This document shows positions 51,467 to 60,693 of a DNA stretch of 64,000 nt, piece after piece (position 1 is the first letter of the stretch; every line of letters starts with the position of its first letter). A model generated the notes under the pieces. The model ran no database searches and was not told the DNA's origin. It was given only the letters and a program-made list of their open reading frames with translations. The stretch comes from an uncultured Bacteroidales bacterium (lineage in GTDB: Bacteria > Bacteroidota > Bacteroidia > Bacteroidales > FEN-979): NCBI GenBank assembly GCA_903959905.1, contig CAJBYO010000014.1:1-64000 (forward strand), written 5' to 3'. The position numbers and the translations under genes are program-made.

Positions 51467-52111
51467 TCATGTTGCCTGATTCGTCAGGAAAAACCTGCAA
51501 AACTCCTTTAGTCCGCATGTTTCACATTTGGGCTTGCGGGCAATGCAAACATACCGGCCATGGAGAATCAGCCAGTGATGGGCAATCGATCGAAGGTTCT
51601 CAGGGATATGCCTGACCAGTTGCTGCTCTGTTTGCAGCGGATTTTTAGCATTGGTCGTTAACCCGATGCGGTCAGACACCCTGAAAACATGGGTATCAAC
51701 AGCAAGAGCCGGTGCATCATAGATCACAGAAGCCAGCACATTGGCGCTTTTCCTGCCAATCCCGGGTATCTTTTGCATTTCATCAACATCCCGCGGGAGG
51801 ACACTTCCGTAATTTTGAACCAGCACTTTCGCCATGGAGATAAGGTTCTTTGTTTTGTTATTGGGGTAGGAACAGCTTCTGATCAGTTCAAAAACCCTGG
51901 CAGGATCTGCGCCGGCCAGGGAAGCGGGATCGGGAAATTCGACAAAAAACGGGGGAGTGATCATGTTCACCCGTTTATCGGTGCACTGTGCAGAGAGGAT
52001 GACTGAAACCACAAGCTGATATGGGTCAGTATACTTCAATTCGGTTTCAGCCACAGGGTGATTGGTCAGGAAATAGTCCAGGACCAGCCTGAACCGTTCT
52101 TCTTTTCTCAT
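51467..52111 (-). CDS. nth: Endonuclease III (DNA glycosylase/AP lyase)
   Basis: A 214-residue protein from the ATG at 52111 (an ATG 18 nt upstream would add MLKHIF). Helix-hairpin-helix KIPGIGRKSANVLAS carries catalytic Lys121, and VDTHVFR carries Asp139, close to E. coli Lys120 and Asp138. The C-terminal [4Fe-4S] loop is Cys-x6-Cys-x2-Cys-x5-Cys (CIARKPKCETCGLKEFC). It removes oxidised pyrimidines in base excision repair. Confidence 0.96.
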   Translation of the reverse strand: MRKEERFRLVLDYFLTNHPVAETELKYTDPYQLVVSVILSAQCTDKRVNMITPPFFVEFPDPASLAGADPARVFELIRSCSYPNNKTKNLISMAKVLVQNYGSVLPRDVDEMQKIPGIGRKSANVLASVIYDAPALAVDTHVFRVSDRIGLTTNAKNPLQTEQQLVRHIPENLRSIAHHWLILHGRYVCIARKPKCETCGLKEFCRFFLTNQAT

Positions 52112-52157
52112 GAAAATGTGTTTAAGCAAAAATGCAAAAAATCCGGGATTATTCTGT

Positions 52158-52165
52158 TAAGTTTG
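52158..52165 (+). promoter_or_regulatory. Putative -7 element for the FAD reductase gene
   Basis: TAAGTTTG lies 18 nt before the ATG at 52184. Confidence 0.42.
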
Positions 52166-52183
52166 TCAACAATTTGATCCACG

Positions 52184-53416
52184 ATGGCATTATTTGACTT
52201 TGACATGCTGATTGCGGGCGCAGGGCCGGCAGGATGCACCCTCGCGCTCCATCTTGCTCCGACCGGGCTTCAGATCGGGATAATTGAAAAAGATATTTTC
52301 CCGCGTCAAAAGATATGCGGAGATGCGCTGAGCGGCAAAGTGCTGTCGGTCATGAAACGCCTTCCGGGAGATGTTTTTCATGATTTTGAGAACACAGTCG
52401 CGAAAATTCCATCGTCCGGCATCAGGTTTACCGCACCCAATCACAAATCCATTGATGTGCCGTTTTTGCGCTCCCCTGCGCCGGGCCAGTCCGCACCCGG
52501 ATATGTATGCAGGCGGAGTGATTTTGATCAGTTTTTGTTTGACCGGTTGAAGGCCTACCCAAATGTATCTGTATTTGAAGGTGATGCCGTGGTATCAGCC
52601 ATGGTACAGCCCGGTTTTGCAATGGTAAAAACCGGGAAACATGAATTCCGGGGCAAGGTGATTGCCGCCGCCGACGGAGTGCATTCAATCGTCAGGAAAT
52701 CACTTCATAATACCCACCCAGACAAGAAACACTATTGCGTCGGCATCAGGGGATACTATGAAAATGTTACCGGGACCCATCCCGAAAATTACATTGAGCT
52801 TATCTTTTTAAAGGAACTGCTGCCAGGTTATTTCTGGATATTTCCGTCAACGGGAGGGCTTGTCAATGCAGGGTTTGGGGTGCTCAGGAGCCGAATATCA
52901 GAGAAAAAAGTAAACCTGGTCCACATGCTCGATAATATTATTGCCTCCCATCCGCTTATCGCACCCAGGTTCAAAAATGCCAACCTCACCGGTAAAGCTG
53001 AAGCACACTCACTGCCCCTGGGCACCTTTCAGATGGCCAGGACGGGCAACAGGTTTCTTCTTCTCGGAGATGCAGGGTTCCTCGTTGACCCGTTCAGCGG
53101 CGAAGGGATCGGGAATGCGATGGCCAGCGGCGAAATCGCAGCGCAGATCCTGCGGGAAAACTTCAGCAGCAATGTGTTTTCAGCAGAATCTTTGGCCACC
53201 TATGATGCCCGGATCCGGAAAAGATTTTCACAGGAGTTCAGAACGATGACCGTGATGCAATACCTTGCATCATACCCGCGACTGATCAACCTGGTGATTA
53301 ATAAATCACTGAAAAACAAGGAGCTTGGCGATATGCTGTCGGCCATGTATACAAACCCCGACATAATGACAAAACTCACCAGGCCAGGGTTTTACGCAAG
53401 GCTGTTGTTCAGGTAA
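52184..53416 (+). CDS. Geranylgeranyl-reductase-family FAD oxidoreductase
   Basis: A 410-residue flavoprotein: N-terminal Rossmann loop LIAGAGPAGCTLALHLA with EKDIFPRQKICGDALSGK (family Cys-Gly-Asp), mid-domain AADGVHSIVRKSL, and FAD-binding LLGDAGFLVDPFSGEGIGNAMASGEIAA. The family reduces isoprenoid double bonds or hydroxylates aromatics; candidates include lipid or menaquinone side chains. It stands alone, with no pathway neighbours, so the substrate is open. Confidence 0.87.
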   Translation: MALFDFDMLIAGAGPAGCTLALHLAPTGLQIGIIEKDIFPRQKICGDALSGKVLSVMKRLPGDVFHDFENTVAKIPSSGIRFTAPNHKSIDVPFLRSPAPGQSAPGYVCRRSDFDQFLFDRLKAYPNVSVFEGDAVVSAMVQPGFAMVKTGKHEFRGKVIAAADGVHSIVRKSLHNTHPDKKHYCVGIRGYYENVTGTHPENYIELIFLKELLPGYFWIFPSTGGLVNAGFGVLRSRISEKKVNLVHMLDNIIASHPLIAPRFKNANLTGKAEAHSLPLGTFQMARTGNRFLLLGDAGFLVDPFSGEGIGNAMASGEIAAQILRENFSSNVFSAESLATYDARIRKRFSQEFRTMTVMQYLASYPRLINLVINKSLKNKELGDMLSAMYTNPDIMTKLTRPGFYARLLFR

Positions 53417-53429
53417 TCTGAAAAGGCTG

Positions 53430-54566
53430 TTAATTTCCGTGAAGTATGGTTACAGAGCCCTTGAAGACTTCATCACGGTACTGACCGGTGCAGTTGAGGA
53501 TGTAAAAATAGGTGCCGTCGGAAAGCCGGTCACCGTCCCAGTCATTGGTTTTGTAATTTTTCTGGTTGAACACCTTCCTTCCCCATCGGTCAAAGACAAG
53601 CAGTTCAGTTGCCAGGTAGGCCTCGCGATAGTCCTTGGTCCTGTCATCCTTCAATTCAACTGCAAACTGATCGTTAATCCTGTCGCCATTCGGGGTAAAA
53701 ACATTCGGGATATCAAGTTCTGCCACTTTGATGGTGAGGATGTGCTTAATGACGGTATCACAGCCGTTAAAATCTGTAAAACTCAGCCTGACGCTGATCT
53801 CACCAGGTTGTATGGTATCACTGTAGAGATGCGAGGCCGGATTCAGATTGGGAATGCGAATCTTGTCACCAAAATCCCATGTCCAGTTGGTAAGATATTT
53901 TTGCATTGAATCCGGGAAAGACACCTGCACCGTCGGGTTTGTTAAATAGATGGTATCCCTGGGGCTGAAGGTGAAATCCACTTTCGGCAATTTAAGCACA
54001 TCCACAAAATAAAGGCTGTCGAGATGGCAACTGTTGGAATCAGTCACAGTAAAGAGATGGTTCCCGGGACAGAGTCCGTAAACAATGGTATCCTGAGAAT
54101 GGCCGCCACTCCACTGATAATGATAAGGCGGTAATCCTCCGGATATCAAGGTCTTGAACTGTCCCTTGCAAAGTGGCTTCATGGATGTATCAACGGTTGG
54201 GCACCCGAGCGGATTATACCTGTAAAGCGTGTCAATAAACATCCGTGGATGCATGCGCAGTATCACATCATTGCTTATGGCACTGTCGGGACCAAGGTAA
54301 ACAATGCAACGGTAAAGGCCGGGAGAACTTTCAACCACCTTTGAGATGGTATAAACAGAATCTGTTGTACCAGATCCGGTCAGTGTAATGAAATTCTTTT
54401 GCCACTTATACGTCACTTTCGCATTCCCATTCCCGGTAACCAGGGTTGTATACGTTATACTGTCATGATAGCATAACGTCGTATCAGCAGGACTGACAAC
54501 AACCTGCAACTGGCCAAAGGCGACAATACTGCAGAAAAAGAAGAGGAATGGAAGAAAATGTTTCAT
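53430..54566 (-). CDS. Secreted protein with T9SS type B (gliding-motility) C-terminal domain
   Basis: A 378-residue protein from the ATG at 54566 (a TTG four codons upstream is less likely), with signal peptide MKHFLPFLFFFCSIVAFGQ. An Ig-like region (VVVSPADTTLCYHDSITYTTLV, YKWQKNF, GLYRCIVY), a SprB-like motif (GGLPPYHYQWSGGHSQDT, HLFTVTDSNSC) and a PKD-like domain (WTWDFGDKIRIP) precede the type B sorting domain (IPNVFTPNGDRINDQFAV, LLVFDRWGRKVFNQKNY, NDWDGDRLSDGTYFYIL). It should be displayed through T9SS. Confidence 0.9.
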   Translation of the reverse strand: MKHFLPFLFFFCSIVAFGQLQVVVSPADTTLCYHDSITYTTLVTGNGNAKVTYKWQKNFITLTGSGTTDSVYTISKVVESSPGLYRCIVYLGPDSAISNDVILRMHPRMFIDTLYRYNPLGCPTVDTSMKPLCKGQFKTLISGGLPPYHYQWSGGHSQDTIVYGLCPGNHLFTVTDSNSCHLDSLYFVDVLKLPKVDFTFSPRDTIYLTNPTVQVSFPDSMQKYLTNWTWDFGDKIRIPNLNPASHLYSDTIQPGEISVRLSFTDFNGCDTVIKHILTIKVAELDIPNVFTPNGDRINDQFAVELKDDRTKDYREAYLATELLVFDRWGRKVFNQKNYKTNDWDGDRLSDGTYFYILNCTGQYRDEVFKGSVTILHGN

Positions 54567-54586
54567 CTGGGATTTCAATACAACCG

Positions 54587-54594
54587 CAAAAATA
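54587..54594 (-). promoter_or_regulatory. Putative -7 element for the T9SS type B protein
   Basis: The minus strand reads TATTTTTG, 20 nt upstream of the chosen ATG. Confidence 0.48.
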
Positions 54595-54674
54595 AGAATT
54601 TCTTTGATTCCGGCTACTTATTCAGTAAACGCTTCAAATCGCAGATTAGTATCCCGGCTGAAAATCTGATTAAC

Positions 54675-55037
54675 TCAGTAGCGATGGTTTGAAACCATGA
54701 TCAGTGTGCAGGCGTTGACCACTTCTATGCCGGCAGCAGTAAGTACTTCAGCGAATGCAGGAGATTCGGTACCCGGATTAAAAATAACCCTTTTGGGCTT
54801 TAACCCCAGGATGTAATCATAGTAAGCCGGAAGGTTCCTTGTGCCAATATAAATGGTTACCGTGTGAATGTTCTCAAATTTGGAGAAAGGTTTTTCAATC
54901 CTTACCCCGTTGATTTCCCCCTCCCTCAGTCCTACCGCCACCACAGGGATGTTGCCATACCGGAGCTTTCTCACCGCCATAAATGAGAACCGCTCAGGAT
55001 TCATGCTGGCACCCAGGACCAAGGTTTTCTTCTTCAC
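54675..55037 (-). CDS. CoA-binding domain protein
   Basis: A 120-residue stand-alone Rossmann domain of the CoA_binding_2 type: KTLVLGASMNPERFSFMAVRKLRYGNIPVVAVG, TVTIYIGTRNLPAYYDYILGLKPKRVIFNPGTES and a Cys near the end (ACTLIMV). Start at GTG (55037). Such proteins are small relatives of succinyl-CoA synthetase alpha; their role is not established. Confidence 0.85.
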   Translation of the reverse strand: MKKKTLVLGASMNPERFSFMAVRKLRYGNIPVVAVGLREGEINGVRIEKPFSKFENIHTVTIYIGTRNLPAYYDYILGLKPKRVIFNPGTESPAFAEVLTAAGIEVVNACTLIMVSNHRY

Positions 55038-55062
55038 GTGTTAATTAATTCACAATTATGGG

Positions 55063-55070
55063 CAAAAGTA
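55063..55070 (-). promoter_or_regulatory. Putative -7 element for the CoA-binding protein
   Basis: The minus strand reads TACTTTTG, 25 nt upstream of the GTG start. Confidence 0.45.
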
Positions 55071-55287
55071 AATAAAATCAGTCAAAACGGCTGAAAAAAT
55101 GAATTGTAGTTGTACATTTTCTTAAAATTCTCAACCTGTGTGTTTTGCCGGGAATTTGCGATTTGATCGGTCACAATCTCCCCCCCCTGTTGCATGGCTT
55201 TTGCTTGATTCTGCAATGCATGACAAGGCAGATGAATTCTATGATTCAGTGGAACCAGGGGCAAGTTATTCTCCGCAACAGGTAAAA

Positions 55288-55989
55288 TTATTTGGGTGGA
55301 GGATTGACAGAAACCAGCATTCCCCTGTCGTAAACCTCTTTTTTGGTTATGGCACCCTTTTCATCAAAGTAGGTCCATGTACCATCCTGGTGACCAAGGA
55401 GATATTGTCCGGATATCATGGGCATTCCTGAGGCATACACAGCCTTAAACTGTCCCTCCTTCTCCCCGGCCCTGTAGGCTCCGCGGAGTTTCAGCTTCCC
55501 GTCCATGTAATATTGTTCCCACAATCCGTCCTTGACCCCTATTTTGTAAACATGCAATTCGGAAAGGCCGCCTTCGGGGTAGAACACTTTTGACTCACCG
55601 TTGATGAGTCCGCCCTGGTAGGTATCCATGGAAACAATCGTGCCATTCGATTCACTGAAAAACTGCCAGACACTGTCTTTTTTCTCATCGAGGTAATTAC
55701 CGGCGGCCATTTTTTTCCCGTTGGGGAAGTATGAAACGGTTCTGGCCAGCTTTCCATCTTTTGAAAACCGGGATATTGTCTTCGTCTTCCCGTTCGAGTA
55801 ATAATAGTGAAACTCCCCGGAAGGGATGCCATCACGAAACCTGCCTTCATAGATCATTTTGCCGGCGGTATCCAGTTTTTTCCAATATCCCTGCCGCTGC
55901 CCTTTGCTGTCTTTAATATTCACGGTATCCTGTCCGAAGAGCAGGCTTGAAAAAAATGCAAAAAGGATGATCGAGGAAATCCGAAACAT
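55288..55989 (-). CDS. Exported MORN-repeat protein (YwqK-like)
   Basis: A 233-residue protein with signal peptide MFRISSIILFAFFSSLLFG and about eight MORN-type repeats (GMIYEGRFRDGIPSGEFHYYYSNGK, GLINGESKVFYPEGG, VKDGLWEQYYMDGKLKLRG, YLLGHQDGTWTYFDEKG). Databases often label such proteins YwqK family antitoxin, but no toxin gene is adjacent and a secreted or periplasmic MORN protein is the safer description. Confidence 0.82.
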   Translation of the reverse strand: MFRISSIILFAFFSSLLFGQDTVNIKDSKGQRQGYWKKLDTAGKMIYEGRFRDGIPSGEFHYYYSNGKTKTISRFSKDGKLARTVSYFPNGKKMAAGNYLDEKKDSVWQFFSESNGTIVSMDTYQGGLINGESKVFYPEGGLSELHVYKIGVKDGLWEQYYMDGKLKLRGAYRAGEKEGQFKAVYASGMPMISGQYLLGHQDGTWTYFDEKGAITKKEVYDRGMLVSVNPPPK

Positions 55990-56003
55990 AATCCGTAAAA
56001 AAT

Positions 56004-56011
56004 TACTTTTG
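56004..56011 (+). promoter_or_regulatory. Putative -7 element for recR
   Basis: TACTTTTG within a near-palindrome (TTACTTTTGCAAAGTAA), 21 nt before the TTG start of recR and divergent from the MORN gene. Confidence 0.48.
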
Positions 56012-56032
56012 CAAAGTAAATAATAATTTCAC

Positions 56033-56653
56033 TTGCAATCCTATCCGTCAAAACTTCTTGAACTGGCAGTCAACGAACTCGCAAAACTGCCGGGTATCGG
56101 CCGTAAGACAGCCCTTCGCATGGCCCTCAATCTGCTTAAGCGGAACGTGAGGGAGGTGGAGGCGCTTGGCAATGCCGTTATAAGAATGAGAAATGAAATT
56201 ATTTATTGTACCGAGTGTCATAATATTTCCGATCTGGAACTTTGCGCCATCTGTTCGAATCCCAAGCGCGACCGGTCACTTATTTGTGTGGTTGAGGATA
56301 TCCGGGATGTGATGGCCATTGAGAACACGGGCCAGTTCAACGGGGTGTACCATGTGCTGGGGGGCATCATTTCGCCGATGGACGGGATCGGCCCGCAGGA
56401 CATCTATATCGACTCCCTGATCAGCCGCACATCCTCCGGGGCGGTGGGTGAGATCATCCTGGCACTGCCAACCACCATTGAAGGAGATACCACCAATTTT
56501 TATCTTTCAAGGAAGCTCACTGAATTCAACATCAGGCTGACCACGATAGCAAGGGGAGTTTCCATCGGCGACGAACTGGAGCACACGGATGAAGTGACAC
56601 TCGGCAGGTCCATTCTGAACCGTACCCTGTACGAATCGGGACTGAAACGCTGA
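56033..56653 (+). CDS. recR: Recombination protein RecR
   Basis: A 206-residue RecR starting at TTG, since the family start ([26 protein letters not shown], helix-hairpin-helix) lies directly after it and no ATG precedes it. It has a Cys4 zinc finger ([16 protein letters not shown]), a Toprim domain ([29 protein letters not shown]) and a C-terminal [29 protein letters not shown] block. It acts with RecO in RecF-type repair and RecA loading. Confidence 0.95.
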   Translation: MQSYPSKLLELAVNELAKLPGIGRKTALRMALNLLKRNVREVEALGNAVIRMRNEIIYCTECHNISDLELCAICSNPKRDRSLICVVEDIRDVMAIENTGQFNGVYHVLGGIISPMDGIGPQDIYIDSLISRTSSGAVGEIILALPTTIEGDTTNFYLSRKLTEFNIRLTTIARGVSIGDELEHTDEVTLGRSILNRTLYESGLKR

Positions 56654-56658
56654 ATTTT

Positions 56659-56886
56659 TCAGAAAAGCTCCAGCTGGCTTAATTTTTCCTGTTTATTCAC
56701 CACCACGATCATATCAGAATAATTGTCAAGCAATGGCCTGATCGCCTTTTTGATGAGTTTGACAGGCGTTGTATGCCGGGATTTGCTGTAATTCATCAGC
56801 GACTTCTTCTGACGGGCCGTTACCTTGATGGTAATGGTTTTAAATTTAACCGGTTTGCGCTTTTTTTTAGCTTTTTTTTGTGGCAT
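56659..56886 (-). CDS. Small basic hypothetical protein
   Basis: A 75-residue protein from the ATG at 56886, which follows the glmM stop by a few bases. A lysine-rich N-terminus (PQKKAKKKRKPVKFKT) is followed by two helices (ITIKVTARQKKSLMNYSKSRHTTPVKLIKKAIRPLLDNY) and an acidic tail ending in QLELF. The shape is like small DNA- or RNA-binding proteins with a ribbon-helix-helix-type core. Similar short basic proteins occur in other Bacteroidota, but I know no function. It is probably cotranscribed with glmM. Confidence 0.65.
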   Translation of the reverse strand: MPQKKAKKKRKPVKFKTITIKVTARQKKSLMNYSKSRHTTPVKLIKKAIRPLLDNYSDMIVVVNKQEKLSQLELF

Positions 56887-56890
56887 GATA

Positions 56891-58285
56891 TCAGCGGTCT
56901 TTGAGAATATCCTTGAAGTCGTTGATGATTTTACCGGCAAGGTTATCTGCCTTGGTCATCATGTCACTTTCGGCATAGATACGAACAATCGGTTCGGTGT
57001 TTGAGCGCCGGAGGTGAACCCATTCATTGTCAAAATGGATCTTGATCCCGTCAATGGTTAAAATGGGCTGTGCCTTATATTTCTCCGTGATGGCCTGCAG
57101 GATCTTTTCAATATCCATTTCAGGAGAAAATTCAATTTTATTTTTTGAAATAAAATAATCAGGATACTGATCCCGGATCGCAGAACATTTCTTGCCTGAT
57201 TTAACCATGTAGGTCAGAAACAGTGCAATACCCACAAGGGCATCGCGGCCGTAATGCAATTCGGGGTAGATTACGCCGCCATTGCCTTCTCCTCCGATCA
57301 CAGCACCTTTCGCCTTCATCATTTCAACAACGTTCACTTCTCCAACGGCAGAGGCGAAATATTCGCCGCCTGCGCGTTCGGTAACCACTTTCAGCGCACC
57401 GGTGGAAGAGAGGTTCGACACCGTGTTTCCCCTGGTGTGCTGCAGGATATAATCAGCGACCGCCACCAGGGTATATTCTTCACCGAACGGCTCCCCGTTC
57501 TCATTGACAATGGCCAGCCTGTCCACATCCGGGTCAACAACAAACCCGATATCAGCCCTGCTTTTTACAACGGCATCGCAAATATCGGCAAGGTGCTCCG
57601 GCAATGGCTCGGGGTTATGCGGAAAAATCCCGGTGGGATCACAGTAAAGTTTCTCCACCTTGCTCACATTGAGAGCCTTAAGCAGTGCAGGGATGGCAAT
57701 GCCACCAGTACTGTTCACCGCATCAACAACAACATGCAAGTGTGCATTTTTAATCGCTTCCGCATCCACAAGCGGAAGAGCAAGTACCTTATCAATATGC
57801 TTCTGAATGTAAGAATCATCCGCTCTGCAGTTGCCGAGATCAGCAATCTCTGCATAGCTGAAATCACCGGCATCGGCCATGGCAAGCACTCTTTCACCGT
57901 CGGCGGCTGAAAGAAATTCACCAAGATGGTTGAGGAGTTTCAGTGCATTCCACTGTTTGGGATTGTGGCTTGCAGTAATAATGATTCCCCCATGGGCATG
58001 TTCGTCAACCACGGCAATTTCCGTTGTGGGCGTTGTGGTCAGCCCGATATCCAGCACATTGGTACCCATCCCCATCAACGTTCCGATAACCAGATTGTTA
58101 ACCATCAGACCCGAGACCCGGGCATCGCGGCCAACAACAACAGATAATTTCTTCCCGGGATGGGACTCGCGGAGAAATGCTGTATATGCCGAAGTAAACC
58201 GGACAATATCTGCCGGTGTCAACCCTTCTCCGGGTTTTCCCCCAATGGTTCCCCTGATTCCGGAGATTGATTTTATGAGTGCCAT
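56891..58285 (-). CDS. glmM: Phosphoglucosamine mutase-like phosphohexomutase
   Basis: A 464-residue phosphohexomutase: N-terminal SISGIRGTIGG, active-site Ser106 in ITASHNPKQWNALK, metal loop FVVDPDVDRLAIV, sugar-binding GGEGNGGVIYPELHYGRD and phosphate loop LRRSNTEPIVRIYAES. The Ser-Asn-Thr-Glu-Pro form and size favour GlmM (glucosamine-6-P to glucosamine-1-P, peptidoglycan and LPS precursor). It differs from the 578-residue mutase at 46446. Confidence 0.9.
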   Translation of the reverse strand: MALIKSISGIRGTIGGKPGEGLTPADIVRFTSAYTAFLRESHPGKKLSVVVGRDARVSGLMVNNLVIGTLMGMGTNVLDIGLTTTPTTEIAVVDEHAHGGIIITASHNPKQWNALKLLNHLGEFLSAADGERVLAMADAGDFSYAEIADLGNCRADDSYIQKHIDKVLALPLVDAEAIKNAHLHVVVDAVNSTGGIAIPALLKALNVSKVEKLYCDPTGIFPHNPEPLPEHLADICDAVVKSRADIGFVVDPDVDRLAIVNENGEPFGEEYTLVAVADYILQHTRGNTVSNLSSTGALKVVTERAGGEYFASAVGEVNVVEMMKAKGAVIGGEGNGGVIYPELHYGRDALVGIALFLTYMVKSGKKCSAIRDQYPDYFISKNKIEFSPEMDIEKILQAITEKYKAQPILTIDGIKIHFDNEWVHLRRSNTEPIVRIYAESDMMTKADNLAGKIINDFKDILKDR

Positions 58286-58299
58286 AAGGTATTTTCAGG

Positions 58300-58307
58300 C
58301 AAATGTA
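58300..58307 (-). promoter_or_regulatory. Putative -7 element for glmM
   Basis: The minus strand reads TACATTTG, 14 nt upstream of the ATG, implying a very short leader. Confidence 0.4.
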
Positions 58308-58390
58308 TAAGATTTCCGGTTATCACCCGGACCTGTTGAAAAAAAATGAAATCTGGCGGCACACTTTCCGGCCGGCACCCCTTTTTTTCG

Positions 58391-58398
58391 TAATTTTG
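58391..58398 (+). promoter_or_regulatory. Putative -7 element for the TPR-comA operon
   Basis: TAATTTTG lies 49 nt before the ATG at 58448. Confidence 0.45.
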
Positions 58399-58447
58399 CA
58401 AAAACTGATGAAAAAACAGGTCACAGTACTTCATCATAACATACTGA

Positions 58448-59851
58448 ATGGAAGAACCTTTTGAATCATATTTTGACGGCGAAACCCTGTCACTCGTCAG
58501 GCGTTTTGAGAAAATGATCCAGCAGGATCAGCATTTCTTCTTTGATGTTGATGAATTTGAGGAGATTATAGAATATTATTTCTTCAAGAACGAACAGCGA
58601 AAAGCTTTCATGACCATTAACCAGGCGCTGGAGCAGCACCCAGGTTCTGCCACAATCCTGGTTAAACTTGCTCAATTCCAGGTCAACGCGAAAAAGGACC
58701 ATGAAGCGTTGCGCATCCTGAAAGAGATTGACCAATCGGAAACCGGCGACAGTGACCTCCATCTTGCCAAAGGGAACCTTTACAGCCAGCTGGAAAAACC
58801 AGAGAAGGCGATTGAAGAATACAAGAAAGCCATTGACGGTGCAGATTACCTCGACGACATCTATTCCAGCATTGCCTTCGAGTATGAGAACATGGGCAAA
58901 TATGACAAGGCCATTGATTTTCTTTTACTGGCACTTGAACTGAACCCGGAAAACGACGCAGCCTTGTATGAATTTGCCTTTTGCTGCGAAGTATCCCAGC
59001 AAACAGAGCGCGGAATTGAGTATCTCCATTCATTTCTCAACCGGCAGCCCTATTCCATCGCCGCATGGTTTAACCTTGGAATTGCATACAGCAACATTGA
59101 TCTTTATGAAAAGGCCATTGATGCATATGACTATGTGCTTGCCATAGATGACACATTCTCCTCTGCCTATTTCAACAAGGCAAACTGTTATGCCAATATC
59201 GGCAATTTTGAAAAGGCCATTGAAACCTATATTGAAACCATTTTTTACGAAGACCCTGAACCGGTAACTTATTACTATATCGCTGAATGCTACGAAAAGC
59301 TCAGGCAGTTTGACCTGTCCATTGATTATTACAACAAAGCCGTAGGCCTCGACCCTGAATTTGCAGATGCATGGCTGGGCCTGGGTGTTTCGCACGACGA
59401 ACTGGGGAAACCTCAGTCAGCATTGCCTTACATAAACAAGGCAATTAAATTAAGTCCTGCGAACCCCGAATACTGGTTTATCCTGGGCGATGTCCAGATA
59501 AAACTTGCCCAATATGACGAAGGTATAGCCTCCTACAGAAAGGTAATTGAACTTGATCCGGATGATACGGATATCTGGCTTGACCTGTCGGTGGTGTATG
59601 CCGACCGTAAAGATTTCGAAAAAGGGTATGCCATCCTGGTTGAAGGACTGCGTTTCCATGAAACACATGCTGATTTCTATTTCGGAATGTCCTATTATCT
59701 CTACATGATGGGAAAATCCAGGCAGGCTGGCGAAACCATGGTCACAGCATTGGGCATGGACAAGGAAGGGCATAAACGGCTCTTTACAACCTTCCCGGAG
59801 GCAATGAATCACCCGGAAATACTTGAGATAATTCAATCTTTTGGCAAGTAA
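58448..59851 (+). CDS. Cytoplasmic TPR-repeat protein
   Basis: A 467-residue protein made almost wholly of TPR units (about eleven), for example SDLHLAKGNLYSQLEKPEKAIEEYKKAI, IAAWFNLGIAYSNIDLYEKAIDAYDYVL, ADAWLGLGVSHDELGKPQSALPYINKAI and TDIWLDLSVVYADRKDFEKGYAILVEGL. There is no signal peptide. It is a probable protein-interaction scaffold, closely followed by the ComA-like gene (10 bp). Confidence 0.88.
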   Translation: MEEPFESYFDGETLSLVRRFEKMIQQDQHFFFDVDEFEEIIEYYFFKNEQRKAFMTINQALEQHPGSATILVKLAQFQVNAKKDHEALRILKEIDQSETGDSDLHLAKGNLYSQLEKPEKAIEEYKKAIDGADYLDDIYSSIAFEYENMGKYDKAIDFLLLALELNPENDAALYEFAFCCEVSQQTERGIEYLHSFLNRQPYSIAAWFNLGIAYSNIDLYEKAIDAYDYVLAIDDTFSSAYFNKANCYANIGNFEKAIETYIETIFYEDPEPVTYYYIAECYEKLRQFDLSIDYYNKAVGLDPEFADAWLGLGVSHDELGKPQSALPYINKAIKLSPANPEYWFILGDVQIKLAQYDEGIASYRKVIELDPDDTDIWLDLSVVYADRKDFEKGYAILVEGLRFHETHADFYFGMSYYLYMMGKSRQAGETMVTALGMDKEGHKRLFTTFPEAMNHPEILEIIQSFGK

Positions 59852-59861
59852 TCACACACCA

Positions 59862-60650
59862 ATGACTGCACACAACTTAACCCTGCTGCCAGACCGTCCG
59901 AATAAACCAAGGCAAAGCGGAATCGCCATGGTTATGGACAAAGGCCTCAGCCTGCGCGAGGCGGAAGACTTTACCGAAACGGCAGGCCACCTGGCTGATT
60001 TTGTCAAACTTGGATTCGGCACCTCCCTGGTTGGGATGAAAGTGAAGGAAAAAGTGAAGGTTTACCATGATGCAAACATCAGGGTTTATGCAGGCGGCAC
60101 CCTGTTTGAAGCATTCGTCATCCGGAACCAGTTTGATGATTACCTGAGATATATTGACCAGCTGGGGCTTGATACGGTGGAGGTTTCTGACGGTTCCATG
60201 GTGATGAACCACGACGTGAAATGCGAATTTATTGCCCGGCTGGCCAAAAACTATACTGTACTTTCCGAAGTAGGATCGAAGGAAAGCGGCGTCCAGATCA
60301 CCCCGGGGAAATGGATTAAGATGATGCAGGCAGAACTTGACGCCGGTGCCTTTAAAGTGATCGGCGAGGCGAGGGAGAGCGGAACTGTTGGCATCTACAG
60401 TGCAACCGGGAAAGCCGACACATCCCTAGTAAGCAAGATCCTTACCAAAATACCGGGAGATAAAATATTGTGGGAGGCTCCCCTGAAACCGCAACAAATC
60501 TGGTTCATCAAGCACTTTGGTGCCAATGTTAACCTTGGCAATATTGCGCCGGCAGAACTTATTCCACTGGAAACCCTGAGGCTCGGCCTGCGGGGAGATA
60601 CATTCTTCAGCTTTTTACCGGAGCAATACAAAGGGTTACAACCAAAGTAG
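59862..60650 (+). CDS. comA: Phosphosulfolactate synthase-like protein (ComA family)
   Basis: A 262-residue protein from the ATG at 59862 (an in-frame TTG at 59841 would overlap the TPR gene). It matches ComA: KPRQSGIAMVMDKGLSLREAEDF, DFVKLGFGTSLV, YAGGTLFEAFV, LDTVEVSDGSM, LSEVGSKESG and ILWEAPLKPQQIWFIKHFGANVNLGNI, a TIM-barrel order. ComA joins sulfite to phosphoenolpyruvate in methanogen coenzyme M synthesis. Bacteroidota do not make coenzyme M, so the product, (R)-phosphosulfolactate, may feed another sulfonate. No comB or comC is adjacent. Confidence 0.88.
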   Translation: MTAHNLTLLPDRPNKPRQSGIAMVMDKGLSLREAEDFTETAGHLADFVKLGFGTSLVGMKVKEKVKVYHDANIRVYAGGTLFEAFVIRNQFDDYLRYIDQLGLDTVEVSDGSMVMNHDVKCEFIARLAKNYTVLSEVGSKESGVQITPGKWIKMMQAELDAGAFKVIGEARESGTVGIYSATGKADTSLVSKILTKIPGDKILWEAPLKPQQIWFIKHFGANVNLGNIAPAELIPLETLRLGLRGDTFFSFLPEQYKGLQPK

Positions 60651-60661
60651 TGATGCATCAA

Positions 60662-60693
60662 GGCAGCGCGGCAGCGCAACTGGTAAATGGGAA
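60662..60693 (+). repeat. Octamer-style repeat upstream of aroE
   Basis: Units GGCAGCGC, GGCAGCGC, AACTGGTA and AATGGGAA span the comA-aroE gap and run into the aroE start codon. The last units resemble the AATGGTAA octamer of the dnaE-dinB region. Confidence 0.5.

Noticed and set aside
55138..55431. 97-codon plus-strand frame over the MORN gene and its downstream gap
   Set aside because: It overlaps the MORN gene antisense and has no promoter or domain.
55288..55989. MORN protein considered as an antitoxin (YwqK label)
   Set aside because: No toxin partner is adjacent and the protein has a signal peptide, so a toxin-antitoxin role is unsupported.
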